Of a DNA stretch of 38,298 bases, positions 31,486 through 38,298 are shown piece by piece; position 1 is the stretch's first letter; each line of letters starts with the position of its first letter. Origin of the DNA: Streptomyces sp. ISL-94 (GTDB lineage Bacteria; Actinomycetota; Actinomycetes; Streptomycetales; Streptomycetaceae); the NCBI RefSeq assembly GCF_018614075.1, contig NZ_JAGGOZ010000137.1:1-38298 (forward strand), written 5' to 3'. Made by a program: the position numbers and the translations under genes. The notes below the pieces were generated by a model, which was not told the origin of the DNA, did no database searches, and worked only from the letters and a program-made list of their open reading frames with translations.

Positions 31486-33221
31486 CGATGACCGCCGATC
31501 AGCAGAAGCAGCCGAGACCCGGCGACGCGTGGGCGAAGGAGGCTGCCCTTCTGGTGGCCGCCGCCCTGGTCCTCGTGTGCGGTGCCTGGTTCGCCGCGCG
31601 CCTCGGCGCGTCCGTGGGAGGGGAGCCCCCGGCGGCCGGTCCGTTGGTCTTCGCCGTGGACCTCGTCACGGGTGCGTACACGTGGCCGGGCGGACCGGCG
31701 AACGCCTTCGCGGCCGCGGAGGTGTTCGTGGTCGCGGTGACGGCGTTCGCCGTGTACCGGATCCGGCTGCGCCTGCGCAGGAAGCCCGACGTCGACGGTG
31801 CGGCCGAGCATCTCGCGCAGGACGATGAGCTGGGCCGCCTCAGCGCCAAGGGTGCCTCCGCGACCGCCGCGCGCCTCGGGGTGCGAAGCCGCGTACCCGG
31901 CATCCTCATAGGCCGCTCGCTGCGCGGACGGCAGCCCCTGTACGGCTCCTTCGAGGACATGCACGTCGACATCTGGGGTCCGCGCACCGGAAAGACGACC
32001 CGCCGCGCGATACCCGCGATCCTCGACGCCCCGGGCGCCGTGCTCGTCACCTCCAACAAGCGGGACATCGTCGACGCCACCCGCGGACCGCGCGGCGCGC
32101 ACGGCCCCGTGTGGGTCTTCGACCCGCAGCAGGTGGCCCAGGAGCCGCCCACCTGGTGGTGGAACCCCCTCTCGTACGTGACGGACGTGGCCCGGGCCCG
32201 CAAGCTGGCCGAGCACTTCGCCTCCGGCTCGCGCGACGCGGACGCCTCCACCGACGCGTACTTCGACCCCGCCGGCCGGGACCTGCTCGCCAACCTCCTG
32301 CTCGCCGCCGCCACCGCCAAGGCACCGATCACCCGGATCTACACCTGGCTGGCCAACCCGAAGGACGACAGCCCGGAGCGCATCCTGCGCGGCGCGGGAC
32401 ACCAGATGCCGGCGGACTCCCTGTTCGGGGTGATCACCGCTCCGGACAAGCAGCGCGGTGGAATCTACGGTGTGGCCCAGCAGATGGCGTCCTGCCTCGT
32501 CAATCCCGAGGTCAACAGGTGGGTGACGCCGCTGGCCGATGACGACGACCGCCCGGAGCTGGACCCCGCCGAGTTCGTGCGTGGCGACGGCACCCTCTAT
32601 TCGCTGTCCCGGGAGGGTGGCGACTCGGCCGGCCCGCTGGTGACGGCCCTGACCGTGGCCGTCGTCGAGGCCGCGGAGGAGTACGCCACCTCCCAGCGCG
32701 GCGGCCGGCTGTCGAAGCCGCTGCTGGCGGTGCTGGACGAGGCGGCGAACGTCTGCCGCTGGCGCGCCCTGCCCGACCTGTATTCGCACTACGGCTCGCG
32801 CGGCATCATCCTGATGACGATCCTCCAGTCCTGGGCGCAGGGCGTGGAGGTGTGGGGCGAGCGGGGCATGGAGAAGCTCTGGTCCGCCGCCAACGTACGG
32901 GTCTACGGCGGCGGCGTCTCCGACACCCGCTTCCTCGGGGACCTCTCCGAGCTGGCGGGCGAGTACGACGTCCGCGAGTTCACCGCGACCCGCGAGGCGG
33001 AGTTCATCGGCTGGTCCGGCAACCGCACCGTGAACGAGTCCGTCCGCCGCGAGCGCGTCCTGAAGGTCTCCGACCTGGGCGCGATGCCTCCGGGCCGGGC
33101 GCTCGTCCTGGCCTCCGGGACCAAGCCGGTCCTGGTCAGAACGCTGCCCTGGTGGGAGGGCCCGCACGCCGACGCGGTCAAGGCCTCCCTGAGCCGCCAC
33201 GACCCCGGCGCCCGCCCCTGA
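31482..33221 (+). CDS. VirD4/TraG/TcpA-like type IV coupling ATPase
   Basis: A 579-residue coupling protein that recruits substrates to the channel. Two membrane helices lie near the N terminus (about 22-45 and 72-90), followed by the RecA-like domain: Walker A GPRTGKTT at 166-173, Walker B LLAVLDEAAN with D419/E420, and a later Q in TILQSWAQG. Streptomyces annotations sometimes call such proteins type VI secretion proteins; the motifs are of the TraG/VirD4 type. Start is either GTG 31482, overlapping the upstream stop (GTGA), or ATG 31488, which has better spacing from GAAGGGGG. Last gene of the secretion set. Confidence 0.88.
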   Translation: MTMTADQQKQPRPGDAWAKEAALLVAAALVLVCGAWFAARLGASVGGEPPAAGPLVFAVDLVTGAYTWPGGPANAFAAAEVFVVAVTAFAVYRIRLRLRRKPDVDGAAEHLAQDDELGRLSAKGASATAARLGVRSRVPGILIGRSLRGRQPLYGSFEDMHVDIWGPRTGKTTRRAIPAILDAPGAVLVTSNKRDIVDATRGPRGAHGPVWVFDPQQVAQEPPTWWWNPLSYVTDVARARKLAEHFASGSRDADASTDAYFDPAGRDLLANLLLAAATAKAPITRIYTWLANPKDDSPERILRGAGHQMPADSLFGVITAPDKQRGGIYGVAQQMASCLVNPEVNRWVTPLADDDDRPELDPAEFVRGDGTLYSLSREGGDSAGPLVTALTVAVVEAAEEYATSQRGGRLSKPLLAVLDEAANVCRWRALPDLYSHYGSRGIILMTILQSWAQGVEVWGERGMEKLWSAANVRVYGGGVSDTRFLGDLSELAGEYDVREFTATREAEFIGWSGNRTVNESVRRERVLKVSDLGAMPPGRALVLASGTKPVLVRTLPWWEGPHADAVKASLSRHDPGARP

Positions 33222-33228
33222 ACGCACG

Positions 33229-33249
33229 TGCGACCGGGATACGGTCGCA
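33229..33249 (+). terminator. Short hairpin after the coupling-protein gene
   Basis: TGCGACCG (33229-33236) pairs exactly with CGGTCGCA (33242-33249) around a 5-base loop, eight bases after the stop at 33221. An overlapping palindrome CGCACGTGCG lies at 33223-33232. It may attenuate transcription into the next three genes. There is no U tract, so read-through is likely. Confidence 0.45.
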
Positions 33250-33277
33250 AGAGCACCGCATGATCAAGGAGAGACAG

Positions 33278-33907
33278 ATGTTGACGGAAACGACGGGCCG
33301 CACCGCGCAGGACCTGACCGCGGAGCTGGAGGGCTGGCAGGGAGTCGACTGGGTCTCCGTGTGGGAGGGGCCGCCGCAGGGCGGGTCGCCGGAGTTCCGG
33401 GAGTGGTGCGGGCGGTACGGCTGGGTACCGGAGACCTTCGACCGGCAGCTGAACGTGACCACGCGCAGCGGCGGCAGCTGGACGTTCTTCGACGTACTGG
33501 GCGGGCAGTGGAGCCCGGTCAAGAGCCTGACGCACTACCCCTGGCACGTGAAGGCCGCCACCGCCGCCGAGAACCGGGACGTGCTCTCCGTCGCGGCCGA
33601 GACCTGGCCGGTTTACCTGAAGGCCGCCGTAGCGGTTCTGGGTGCACCCACCTGGTCGGGTTCATGGGACGACGAGGACTTCCCGGAGCCGCCGGTGCCG
33701 TCGTACTGGCTCAGCCGGGAGTTCCGGTTGAAGAAGCGCAGGCCCTACGAGTTTGCGTACTGGAAGCCGGCCGGTGACGTACCGGGGGAGCCGTACATCG
33801 TGCTCAGCCAGTCCGTGGCCTTCCAGACGTGGACCGCCGACCTGGCAGGAGGGGCATCCATTTCGGTTGACGTGTACGCGCCTGCCGACTTCCTGGACCG
33901 CCGATGA
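33278..33907 (+). CDS. Trp-rich hypothetical protein
   Basis: A 209-residue acidic, soluble protein of no family I recognise. It is unusually rich in Trp (14 residues), spread through short beta-like motifs (WQGVDWVSVWEG, FREWCGRYGWVPETF, PSYWLSREFRLKKRRPYEF). No signal peptide or membrane helix. The ATG at 33278 has AAGGAG at 33266-33271; an ATG at 33260 in frame is less well placed. Its stop overlaps the next start by four bases, so the two form a coupled pair. Such small soluble partners can be immunity proteins or chaperones, but nothing here proves either. Confidence 0.75.
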   Translation: MLTETTGRTAQDLTAELEGWQGVDWVSVWEGPPQGGSPEFREWCGRYGWVPETFDRQLNVTTRSGGSWTFFDVLGGQWSPVKSLTHYPWHVKAATAAENRDVLSVAAETWPVYLKAAVAVLGAPTWSGSWDDEDFPEPPVPSYWLSREFRLKKRRPYEFAYWKPAGDVPGEPYIVLSQSVAFQTWTADLAGGASISVDVYAPADFLDRR

Positions 33908-34914
33908 CGGCAGCGGCGCCCCCCACCAACGGCGAGGTCACCACCGCCTTGAGGCTCGAGGGCGAGCACAGGGCGGCCAAGCCGACCACGCCCGAGCAGG
34001 TGGAGGAGGTGCAGGAGCGGCTGATCCGGGACTGGCAGGCCGAGAATCACACGGGGACGCCCACTCCGGACATCCAGTCGTTCATCAGGGGCGTTGCCGC
34101 GAAGGCGTCGGTCACCAACGAGGACCGGGGGGACGTCCGCGCGTTCTGGTCCTACAGGTCCCAGCCGGAGGGCGCCCCGAGCGAGGTCGGCCACCGGTAT
34201 CTGGCGCAGGCATGTGGTGAGACCCGGAACTACCAGGTACTGGAGGACAGTCCGGCCGGGAAGCAGCTGGATTCGTACCACCTCTGGGAGCCTGAGGTCC
34301 GGGAGATGCTCACACGTGACTTCGACGTAGCGCCATCAGAGGCCAAGGCCCTCGCCCCGGAGGTGTGGAGCACGGTCTCCCGCCGCTATGCCGAGGCGGC
34401 CAAGGGGCCCGTCGTCGTCTTCGCCGCCGACATCGGCGAGGAGTCCGTCCTGGGCAAGGACGAACTCCCGCAGCTGCTCGCGCACCAACGGGTGGGTAAG
34501 GAAGGCGTGGAGTTCGCCCTGCCCTCGCCCCGGCACGAGCACCTGCCGCGCGACGTGGACGAGTTGATAGCGGACGACGCCGTGCGCTGTCAGGTGCGCA
34601 TGGAGGACTTCGACCCCAAGAAGACGACGCCGAAGGAGTTCGCGCAGAAGCTGGGCGCCATCGACGTGCCGGAGCACAGGCGGGCGGAGCACCAGGCCGC
34701 GCTCTCCCGGCTGATGTCGGCCGACCGTTACGCGGACCTGGACGCACCGCCCGCCGCGTCCACCCGCTCCGGGCCGGACCGGGCGCACGGCTTCATGCAG
34801 GGCGTGGACATCCCCGCGAAGGTGGCGTTGCCCGGTCCCGGGCGGCCCTCGGGCCACGGGGTGTACAACCCCGTGCCGGAGCTCGTGCCGCGCGCCCCGG
34901 GGGTCGAGCGCTGA
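33904..34914 (+). CDS. Hypothetical protein, possible secreted substrate
   Basis: A 336-residue charged protein without signal peptide or membrane helix and with no family I can name. The first half is helical (PEQVEEVQERLIRDWQAENH, LDSYHLWEPEVREMLTRDFD). The middle holds an alpha/beta stretch (KGPVVVFAADIGEESVLGKD, then a predicted strand ending EGVEFALPSP). The C-terminal 70 residues are Pro/Gly-rich and disordered. I checked for relaxase HUH or MOB triads and saw none. The ATG at 33904 overlaps the upstream stop, and its own stop overlaps the DUF4913 gene. Being coupled right after a coupling ATPase makes it a candidate substrate or adaptor, by inference only. Confidence 0.75.
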   Translation: MTAAAPPTNGEVTTALRLEGEHRAAKPTTPEQVEEVQERLIRDWQAENHTGTPTPDIQSFIRGVAAKASVTNEDRGDVRAFWSYRSQPEGAPSEVGHRYLAQACGETRNYQVLEDSPAGKQLDSYHLWEPEVREMLTRDFDVAPSEAKALAPEVWSTVSRRYAEAAKGPVVVFAADIGEESVLGKDELPQLLAHQRVGKEGVEFALPSPRHEHLPRDVDELIADDAVRCQVRMEDFDPKKTTPKEFAQKLGAIDVPEHRRAEHQAALSRLMSADRYADLDAPPAASTRSGPDRAHGFMQGVDIPAKVALPGPGRPSGHGVYNPVPELVPRAPGVER

Positions 34915-35303
34915 TGAGTACCGCTACCGGGGCCGGTGAGGCTTCCCGTGAGGAGGCGGAGTTCTACTTCGCCGACGTCTTCGCCTTCGTCTCCGGATAT
35001 CTGGCGCCGACGGTCCGGCGCCGCCTGAACGGGACGTCCGCCACCTGGTGTCCCCGCTGGTGGGAGCACCCCGAGGCGGGCGCCAGGCTGTCCGCGCTGT
35101 GGCTGGCCTGGGAGCACCTGCGCCACGACCCGATGCTGGGGATGTCCACGTGGTGGCTGCACCACGCGGACCCGCACCTACGGGTGCTGACGGACCCGGA
35201 CACCGGGCCGTTCGGCGCCTGCTCGCCCAGGGGCGGGCACACGGCCCACCCCTTCGATCCGCTGCCGGTCGATCCGTACGAACCGGCCGACGCCCAGGCC
35301 TGA
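34914..35303 (+). CDS. DUF4913 domain protein
   Basis: A 129-residue soluble protein of the DUF4913 family, which is common in Streptomyces plasmids, integrative elements and secretion clusters. Typical motifs are VSGYLAPTVRRRLNG, TWCPRWWEHPEA, LWLAWEHLRHDP, MSTWWLHHADPHL and the closing PFGAC. The clustered Trp, His and Cys residues suggest a structured core, perhaps metal-binding. The ATG at 34914 shares one base with the previous stop (TGATG). Last gene of the coupled run. Function unknown; the family's link to mobile elements supports a conjugative origin. Confidence 0.85.
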   Translation: MSTATGAGEASREEAEFYFADVFAFVSGYLAPTVRRRLNGTSATWCPRWWEHPEAGARLSALWLAWEHLRHDPMLGMSTWWLHHADPHLRVLTDPDTGPFGACSPRGGHTAHPFDPLPVDPYEPADAQA

Positions 35304-35313
35304 GGGTCACCCA

Positions 35314-35332
35314 GGGTCCGGGCCCCGGACCC
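35314..35332. terminator. Compact hairpin at the end of the cluster
   Basis: GGGTCCGGG (35314-35322) and CCCGGACCC (35324-35332) are inverted copies; a realistic hairpin has eight pairs and a 3-base loop. It lies 11 bases after the DUF4913 stop and before the convergent ArsR gene, so it can serve both. Confidence 0.65.
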
Positions 35333-35384
35333 GGTCGGGCAGCGGACCGGGGCATCGGGACGTGATGCGCGGTCACACCCCGGG

Positions 35385-36392
35385 TCATACCGGCACGTCC
35401 CCGGTCGGACTGCCGCTCGCCAGGGCGATGCCCAGGGGCGTGCGCTCGTAGAGGACCTGGTGGCCGTGCCGGGACGGGACGAGCAGGCCCGCCGCCCGCA
35501 GCGTCTTGAGGTGCGTCGACACCGTCGAGGGAGCGAGGCCCAGCCGGTGGGCGAGGGCCGTCGTCGACGCGGGCTCGTGCAGCGCGCACAGCACCTCGGC
35601 GCGGCCCCGGCCCAGCAGGTGGGCCAGTGCGTCCGGGGCCGGGGATGCGGAGGCCGTCCACAGCGCGCCGATGCCGCGCGCCGGATAGACGAGGGTGGGC
35701 TGCCAGGGCGGGTCGTAACCGCCTACCACCTCGGGCCAGACGAAGGCGCTCGGCATCAGCAGCAGGCCCTGCCCGTCGAGGGTGCGGTCGTGGTGTCCGT
35801 GCTTGTCGATGGTCAGGGTGCCGGTGTCCTCCTGCCAGTGCAGGTCCGGATGCAGGCCGTCGAACAGCGCCTCCAGGCCGCCGGCCGCCAGGCGCCGCGA
35901 GTGGAACAGGACGTCCGCCTCCAGCAGTCCGCGCAGCCGGGGCCAGTGCGGGGCGACCAGCGCCTCCCAGGCCCGCTCGTACAGATCGGCCAACTCCCGG
36001 ACCGCCCGCGCCGGATCCGCGAGCATCCGCCGCCCGATCTCGCTCTCCAGGGCGCCCGGGGTGCAGGCGAGGGAGCGCCGCAGGTCCTCGCGCGCCGCCT
36101 CCGGGTCGGCGGCCCGGACCCGGGCCAGCTCCTCCTCGAAGGTGACGGAGGGGCCGAGCGGCGGCGGGCTGAGGAAGTCCGGATTGTGTCCCTTGGTCGG
36201 CATCAGCAGCCACAGGGGCCTGAGGTCCAGCCCCGCGGCGGCGGCCCGGACCTGACGGAGCCAGGGGAGGTGGTAGCTCTGTCGCTGGGGACGCAGCAGG
36301 ACGCGCACCGCTTCCTGCGTCTCCCAGCGGGGGGAGAGGGAGAAACGGCACCGGAGCAGGTCGCCGGGCCCGAAGCGGAAGTGGAACCCCAT
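35385..36392 (-). CDS. ArsR-type regulator with DUF5937-like domain
   Basis: A 335-residue regulator. The first about 245 residues form the large domain seen in Streptomyces ArsR proteins of the DUF5937 type (MGFHFRFGPGDLLRCRFSLS, later ADVLFHSRRLAAGGLEALF). The winged helix lies at the C terminus, about 255-325: GRGRAEVLCALHEPASTTAL, LGLAPSTVSTHLKTLRAAGL and the wing HGHQVLYERTPLG. The ATG at 36392 follows GAGGGGGG; the frame runs to 36482 but the extra codons overlap the divergent promoter. It is divergent from an MFS exporter and probably represses it. Confidence 0.9.
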   Translation of the reverse strand: MGFHFRFGPGDLLRCRFSLSPRWETQEAVRVLLRPQRQSYHLPWLRQVRAAAAGLDLRPLWLLMPTKGHNPDFLSPPPLGPSVTFEEELARVRAADPEAAREDLRRSLACTPGALESEIGRRMLADPARAVRELADLYERAWEALVAPHWPRLRGLLEADVLFHSRRLAAGGLEALFDGLHPDLHWQEDTGTLTIDKHGHHDRTLDGQGLLLMPSAFVWPEVVGGYDPPWQPTLVYPARGIGALWTASASPAPDALAHLLGRGRAEVLCALHEPASTTALAHRLGLAPSTVSTHLKTLRAAGLLVPSRHGHQVLYERTPLGIALASGSPTGDVPV

Positions 36393-36420
36393 CGCGGTCC
36401 CCCCTCGCTGCGGCGCCGGA

Positions 36421-36442
36421 AGATTCGGATCAGACCGAATCT
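36421..36442. promoter_or_regulatory. Inverted repeat operator between ArsR and MFS genes
   Basis: AGATTCGG (36421-36428) and CCGAATCT (36435-36442) are exact inverted copies six bases apart, in the 88-base divergent gap. ArsR-type regulators bind such 22-base dyads over promoters, so this is the best operator candidate for both genes. Confidence 0.65.
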
Positions 36443-36480
36443 CTACGCCCGCAAGCCTAGACGGCGGGAGGCTCCTCCGC

Positions 36481-37731
36481 ATGGGAACCGTCCAGCAGAG
36501 CGCCGCCCCCGCACGTACCGGCTACGGCCCGGTGTTCCGGATCCGGGAGTTCCGGGCCGTCTTCGTCGCGCACCTGATGTCCGTGCTCGGGGTGGTCGTC
36601 GCCGAGATCGCGCTCACCGTCCTCGTGTACCGGGCCACCGGCTCGCCGCTGATGAGCGCGCTCACCTTCGCCCTCGGCTTCCTCCCGTACGCCCTCGGCG
36701 GCACCCTGCTCGCCGGGCTCGCCGACCGGTACCCCGCGCGGCGCGTGCTCGTCGCGTGCGATCTGATCTGTGCCGCGTGCGCGGCCGCCATGGCCCTGCC
36801 CGGCACGCCCGTCGCGGTGCTCCTCGTCCTGCGCTGCGCCACGGCCTTCGTCGCCCCGCTGTTCCAGGGCGCCCGCAGCGCCTCCCTCCCCGACATCCTC
36901 GGCCCCGGCGACGCCTTCGTCCTCGGTCGCTCGCTGCTGCGGATGGTGGCCCAGAGCGCCCAGCTCATCGGCTTCGGCCTCGGCGGGCTGCTGCTCACCG
37001 TCCTCGCGCCGCGCGGGGCCATCGCCCTGACCGCCGCCGGATTCCTCGGCTCCGCCCTCCTGCTGCGCCTCGGCACCCGCAGCCGGCCGGCGCGCGGGGG
37101 CTCGCGCGAGGCCCCCTCGCGCGGGCTGCGGTCCGTCCTCGGCGACCGCCGGATCCGCGCGCTCACCCTCCTCTTCTGGCTGCCGCCCGTCTTCGTCGTC
37201 GTACCGGAGGCCCTGCTCGCCCCGTACGCCGCCGGCATCGGCGCGGGCACCGCCGTGCTCGGGCTGCTGATGTGCGCCCTGCCCGTCGGCACCATCGCGG
37301 GAGAGCTCTGGGCCGGCTCCGCGCTCACCGCCCGAACGCGTTCCCGGATCACGGCCCCGCTCGCGGCTGTCGGACTGCTGCCGCTGCTCCTGTACGCCGT
37401 CCGGCCCGGGGTGCCCGTGGTCCTCGCCGCCCTGCTGCTCGCGGGACTCGCCCACGCCTACACCCTCGGGCTCGACCGGTGGTACGTCGACGCGGTCACC
37501 GAGGACCTGCGCGGACGTGCGATGACGCTGCTCAGTACCGGACTGATGACCCTCCAGGGCGTCGGCATGGCCCTGGCCGGGCTCGCCGCCGAATTCCTGC
37601 CCGTGCACGTGGTCGTCACCGGGGCCGGGATCACCGGCACCGTCGTCGTCCTGCTGCTGCTCGCCGAACTCCGGGCGAGCGCCTCGAAGATGCGGGGGCC
37701 GAGGAGTGAGACGGGCCTCCCGGTCATATGA
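36481..37731 (+). CDS. MFS transporter, probable drug or metabolite exporter
   Basis: A 416-residue major facilitator protein with about twelve membrane helices. The loop after helix two contains AGLADRYPARRVLVACD (about 78-94), the G-x3-D-R-x-x-R signature of this superfamily. An Arg-rich loop near 200 (RSRPARGGSREAPSRG) separates the two halves. Small MFS exporters beside ArsR-type regulators are often involved in efflux. The ATG at 36481 has GGGAGG at 36466-36471. It ends inside the palindrome upstream of the MarR gene. Substrate unknown. Confidence 0.92.
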   Translation: MGTVQQSAAPARTGYGPVFRIREFRAVFVAHLMSVLGVVVAEIALTVLVYRATGSPLMSALTFALGFLPYALGGTLLAGLADRYPARRVLVACDLICAACAAAMALPGTPVAVLLVLRCATAFVAPLFQGARSASLPDILGPGDAFVLGRSLLRMVAQSAQLIGFGLGGLLLTVLAPRGAIALTAAGFLGSALLLRLGTRSRPARGGSREAPSRGLRSVLGDRRIRALTLLFWLPPVFVVVPEALLAPYAAGIGAGTAVLGLLMCALPVGTIAGELWAGSALTARTRSRITAPLAAVGLLPLLLYAVRPGVPVVLAALLLAGLAHAYTLGLDRWYVDAVTEDLRGRAMTLLSTGLMTLQGVGMALAGLAAEFLPVHVVVTGAGITGTVVVLLLLAELRASASKMRGPRSETGLPVI

Positions 37732-37745
37732 CCGCCCGGTAGGGT
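37721..37745 (+). promoter_or_regulatory. 14-bp palindrome and -10 site before the MarR gene
   Basis: CGGTCATATGACCG at 37721-37734 is a perfect palindrome that includes the MFS stop codon. TAGGGT at 37740-37745 fits a -10 element and ends seven bases before the GTG at 37753, which predicts a leaderless transcript. The palindrome occupies the -35 to -10 spacer, an ideal place for a MarR autorepressor to bind. Confidence 0.6.
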
Positions 37746-37752
37746 CTGGTGC

Positions 37753-38262
37753 GTGCCCAAGCCGCTCAGCCTTCCCTTCGACCCCATCGCCCGCGCCGAC
37801 GAGCTCTGGCAGCAGCGCTGGGGCCCGGTGCCCTCGATGGCCGCGATCACCTCGATCATGCGGGCGCACCAGATCCTGCTCGGCGAGGTCGACGCGGTGG
37901 TCAAGCCGTACGGACTGACCTTCGCGCGGTACGAGGCGCTGGTGCTGCTCACCTTCTCCAAGGCCGGCGAGCTGCCGATGTCGAAGATCGGTGAGCGTCT
38001 GATGGTCCACCCGACGTCGGTGACGAACACCGTCGACCGGCTGGTGAGGTCCGGGCTCGTCGACAAGCGGCCCAACCCGAACGACGGCCGCGGCACCCTC
38101 GCCTCCATCACGGACAAGGGGCGCGAGGTCGTCGAGGCGGCCACCAGGGACCTGATGGCGATCGATTTCGGCCTGAGCGCCTACGACGACGAGGAGTGCG
38201 CGGAGATCTTCGCGCTGCTGCGCCCGCTGCGCGTCGCCGCCGCGGACTTCGAGGAGAGCTAG
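37753..38262 (+). CDS. MarR family transcriptional regulator
   Basis: A 169-residue MarR-type regulator. Winged helix at about 55-125: TFARYEALVLLTFSKAGELP, MSKIGERLMVHPTSVTNTVD (recognition helix) and the wing NPNDGRGTLASIT with D-x-R. Long helices at both ends give the dimer interface. The N-terminal segment FDPIARADELWQQRWG is typical of the Streptomyces orthologues next to the isobutyryl-CoA mutase gene (SCO5413-like, from memory). The GTG at 37753 has no Shine-Dalgarno sequence and is probably leaderless. Likely autoregulated through the palindrome just upstream. Confidence 0.92.
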   Translation: MPKPLSLPFDPIARADELWQQRWGPVPSMAAITSIMRAHQILLGEVDAVVKPYGLTFARYEALVLLTFSKAGELPMSKIGERLMVHPTSVTNTVDRLVRSGLVDKRPNPNDGRGTLASITDKGREVVEAATRDLMAIDFGLSAYDDEECAEIFALLRPLRVAAADFEES

Positions 38263-38298
38263 TGCTGTGACCGGAACGGTTCACCGGGTCGCGACGCT

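Noticed and set aside
29346..33227. 1293-residue open frame on the - strand across the secretion genes
   Set aside because: It spans several well-supported + strand genes, is rich in Arg/Gly/Val/Asp with no family motif, and has no binding site.
33904..34914. Relaxase for the secretion system
   Set aside because: I looked for clustered His (HUH), an N-terminal catalytic Tyr and MobA-like motifs and did not see them.
20509..35384. Integrative element with att sites
   Set aside because: No integrase, tRNA gene or clear direct repeat at the two ends could be seen by eye, so I do not annotate boundaries.
36457..38010. 517-residue open frame on the - strand
   Set aside because: Antisense of the MFS and MarR genes; Gly/Glu/Asp/Arg-rich low-complexity sequence.
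1..38298. CRISPR arrays or insertion sequences
   Set aside because: No regularly spaced short repeats outside coding coiled coil and no transposase-like frames were seen.

Overview
The window looks like a chromosomal segment from a Streptomyces or close relative. Base composition is very high in G+C, GTG and TTG starts are common, and genes often overlap by 1-4 bases. It also carries actinobacterial marker genes: the mismatch endonuclease NucS, the filament proteins FilP and Scy, and the 24-residue ribosomal protein bL37. Order and content resemble the S. coelicolor SCO5388-SCO5413 neighbourhood; that comparison is from memory, not from a search.

Left part (1 to about 20.5 kb): housekeeping and developmental genes. 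In order these are a long terminator hairpin, nucS (-), an SCO5389-family protein (+), an LLM-type flavin oxidoreductase (-) and a small Cys/His protein (+). Two ATPase/ABC-2 permease pairs (-) follow, which look like an ancient duplication. Next come filP, scy and methylmalonyl-CoA epimerase (all -), then a thiolase and meaB (+), which with the epimerase point to acetoacetyl-CoA and methylmalonyl-CoA metabolism. After meaB lie bL37 (+), a PepSY protein, a MarR regulator and three tandem AIM24-family genes (all -), and an overlapping DUF3817/thiamine-binding pair (+).

Middle part (about 20.5 to 35.3 kb): about 0.9 kb of non-coding DNA with inverted repeats and a good promoter, then thirteen + strand genes that are nearly all translationally coupled. 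The first ten form a Gram-positive type IV secretion (Tcp/VirB-like) set: TcpC/VirB8-like, a small two-helix membrane protein, TcpE-like, VirB4-like ATPase, lipoprotein, VirB6-like polytopic protein, a second VirB8-like protein, a two-domain peptidoglycan hydrolase, a TPR-like protein and a VirD4/TraG-like coupling ATPase. A short hairpin separates them from three further genes: a Trp-rich protein, a 336-residue unknown and a DUF4913 protein. I see no relaxase, integrase, partition gene or tRNA att site. The locus is therefore either a domesticated or protein-secreting T4SS, a remnant of an integrative element, or a machine that relies on genes elsewhere. It is the most interesting part of the window.

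Right part (35.3 kb to end): an ArsR-type regulator (DUF5937-like) divergent from an MFS exporter with a clear inverted repeat between them, then a MarR regulator preceded by a perfect 14-bp palindrome. Both palindromes are good operator candidates.
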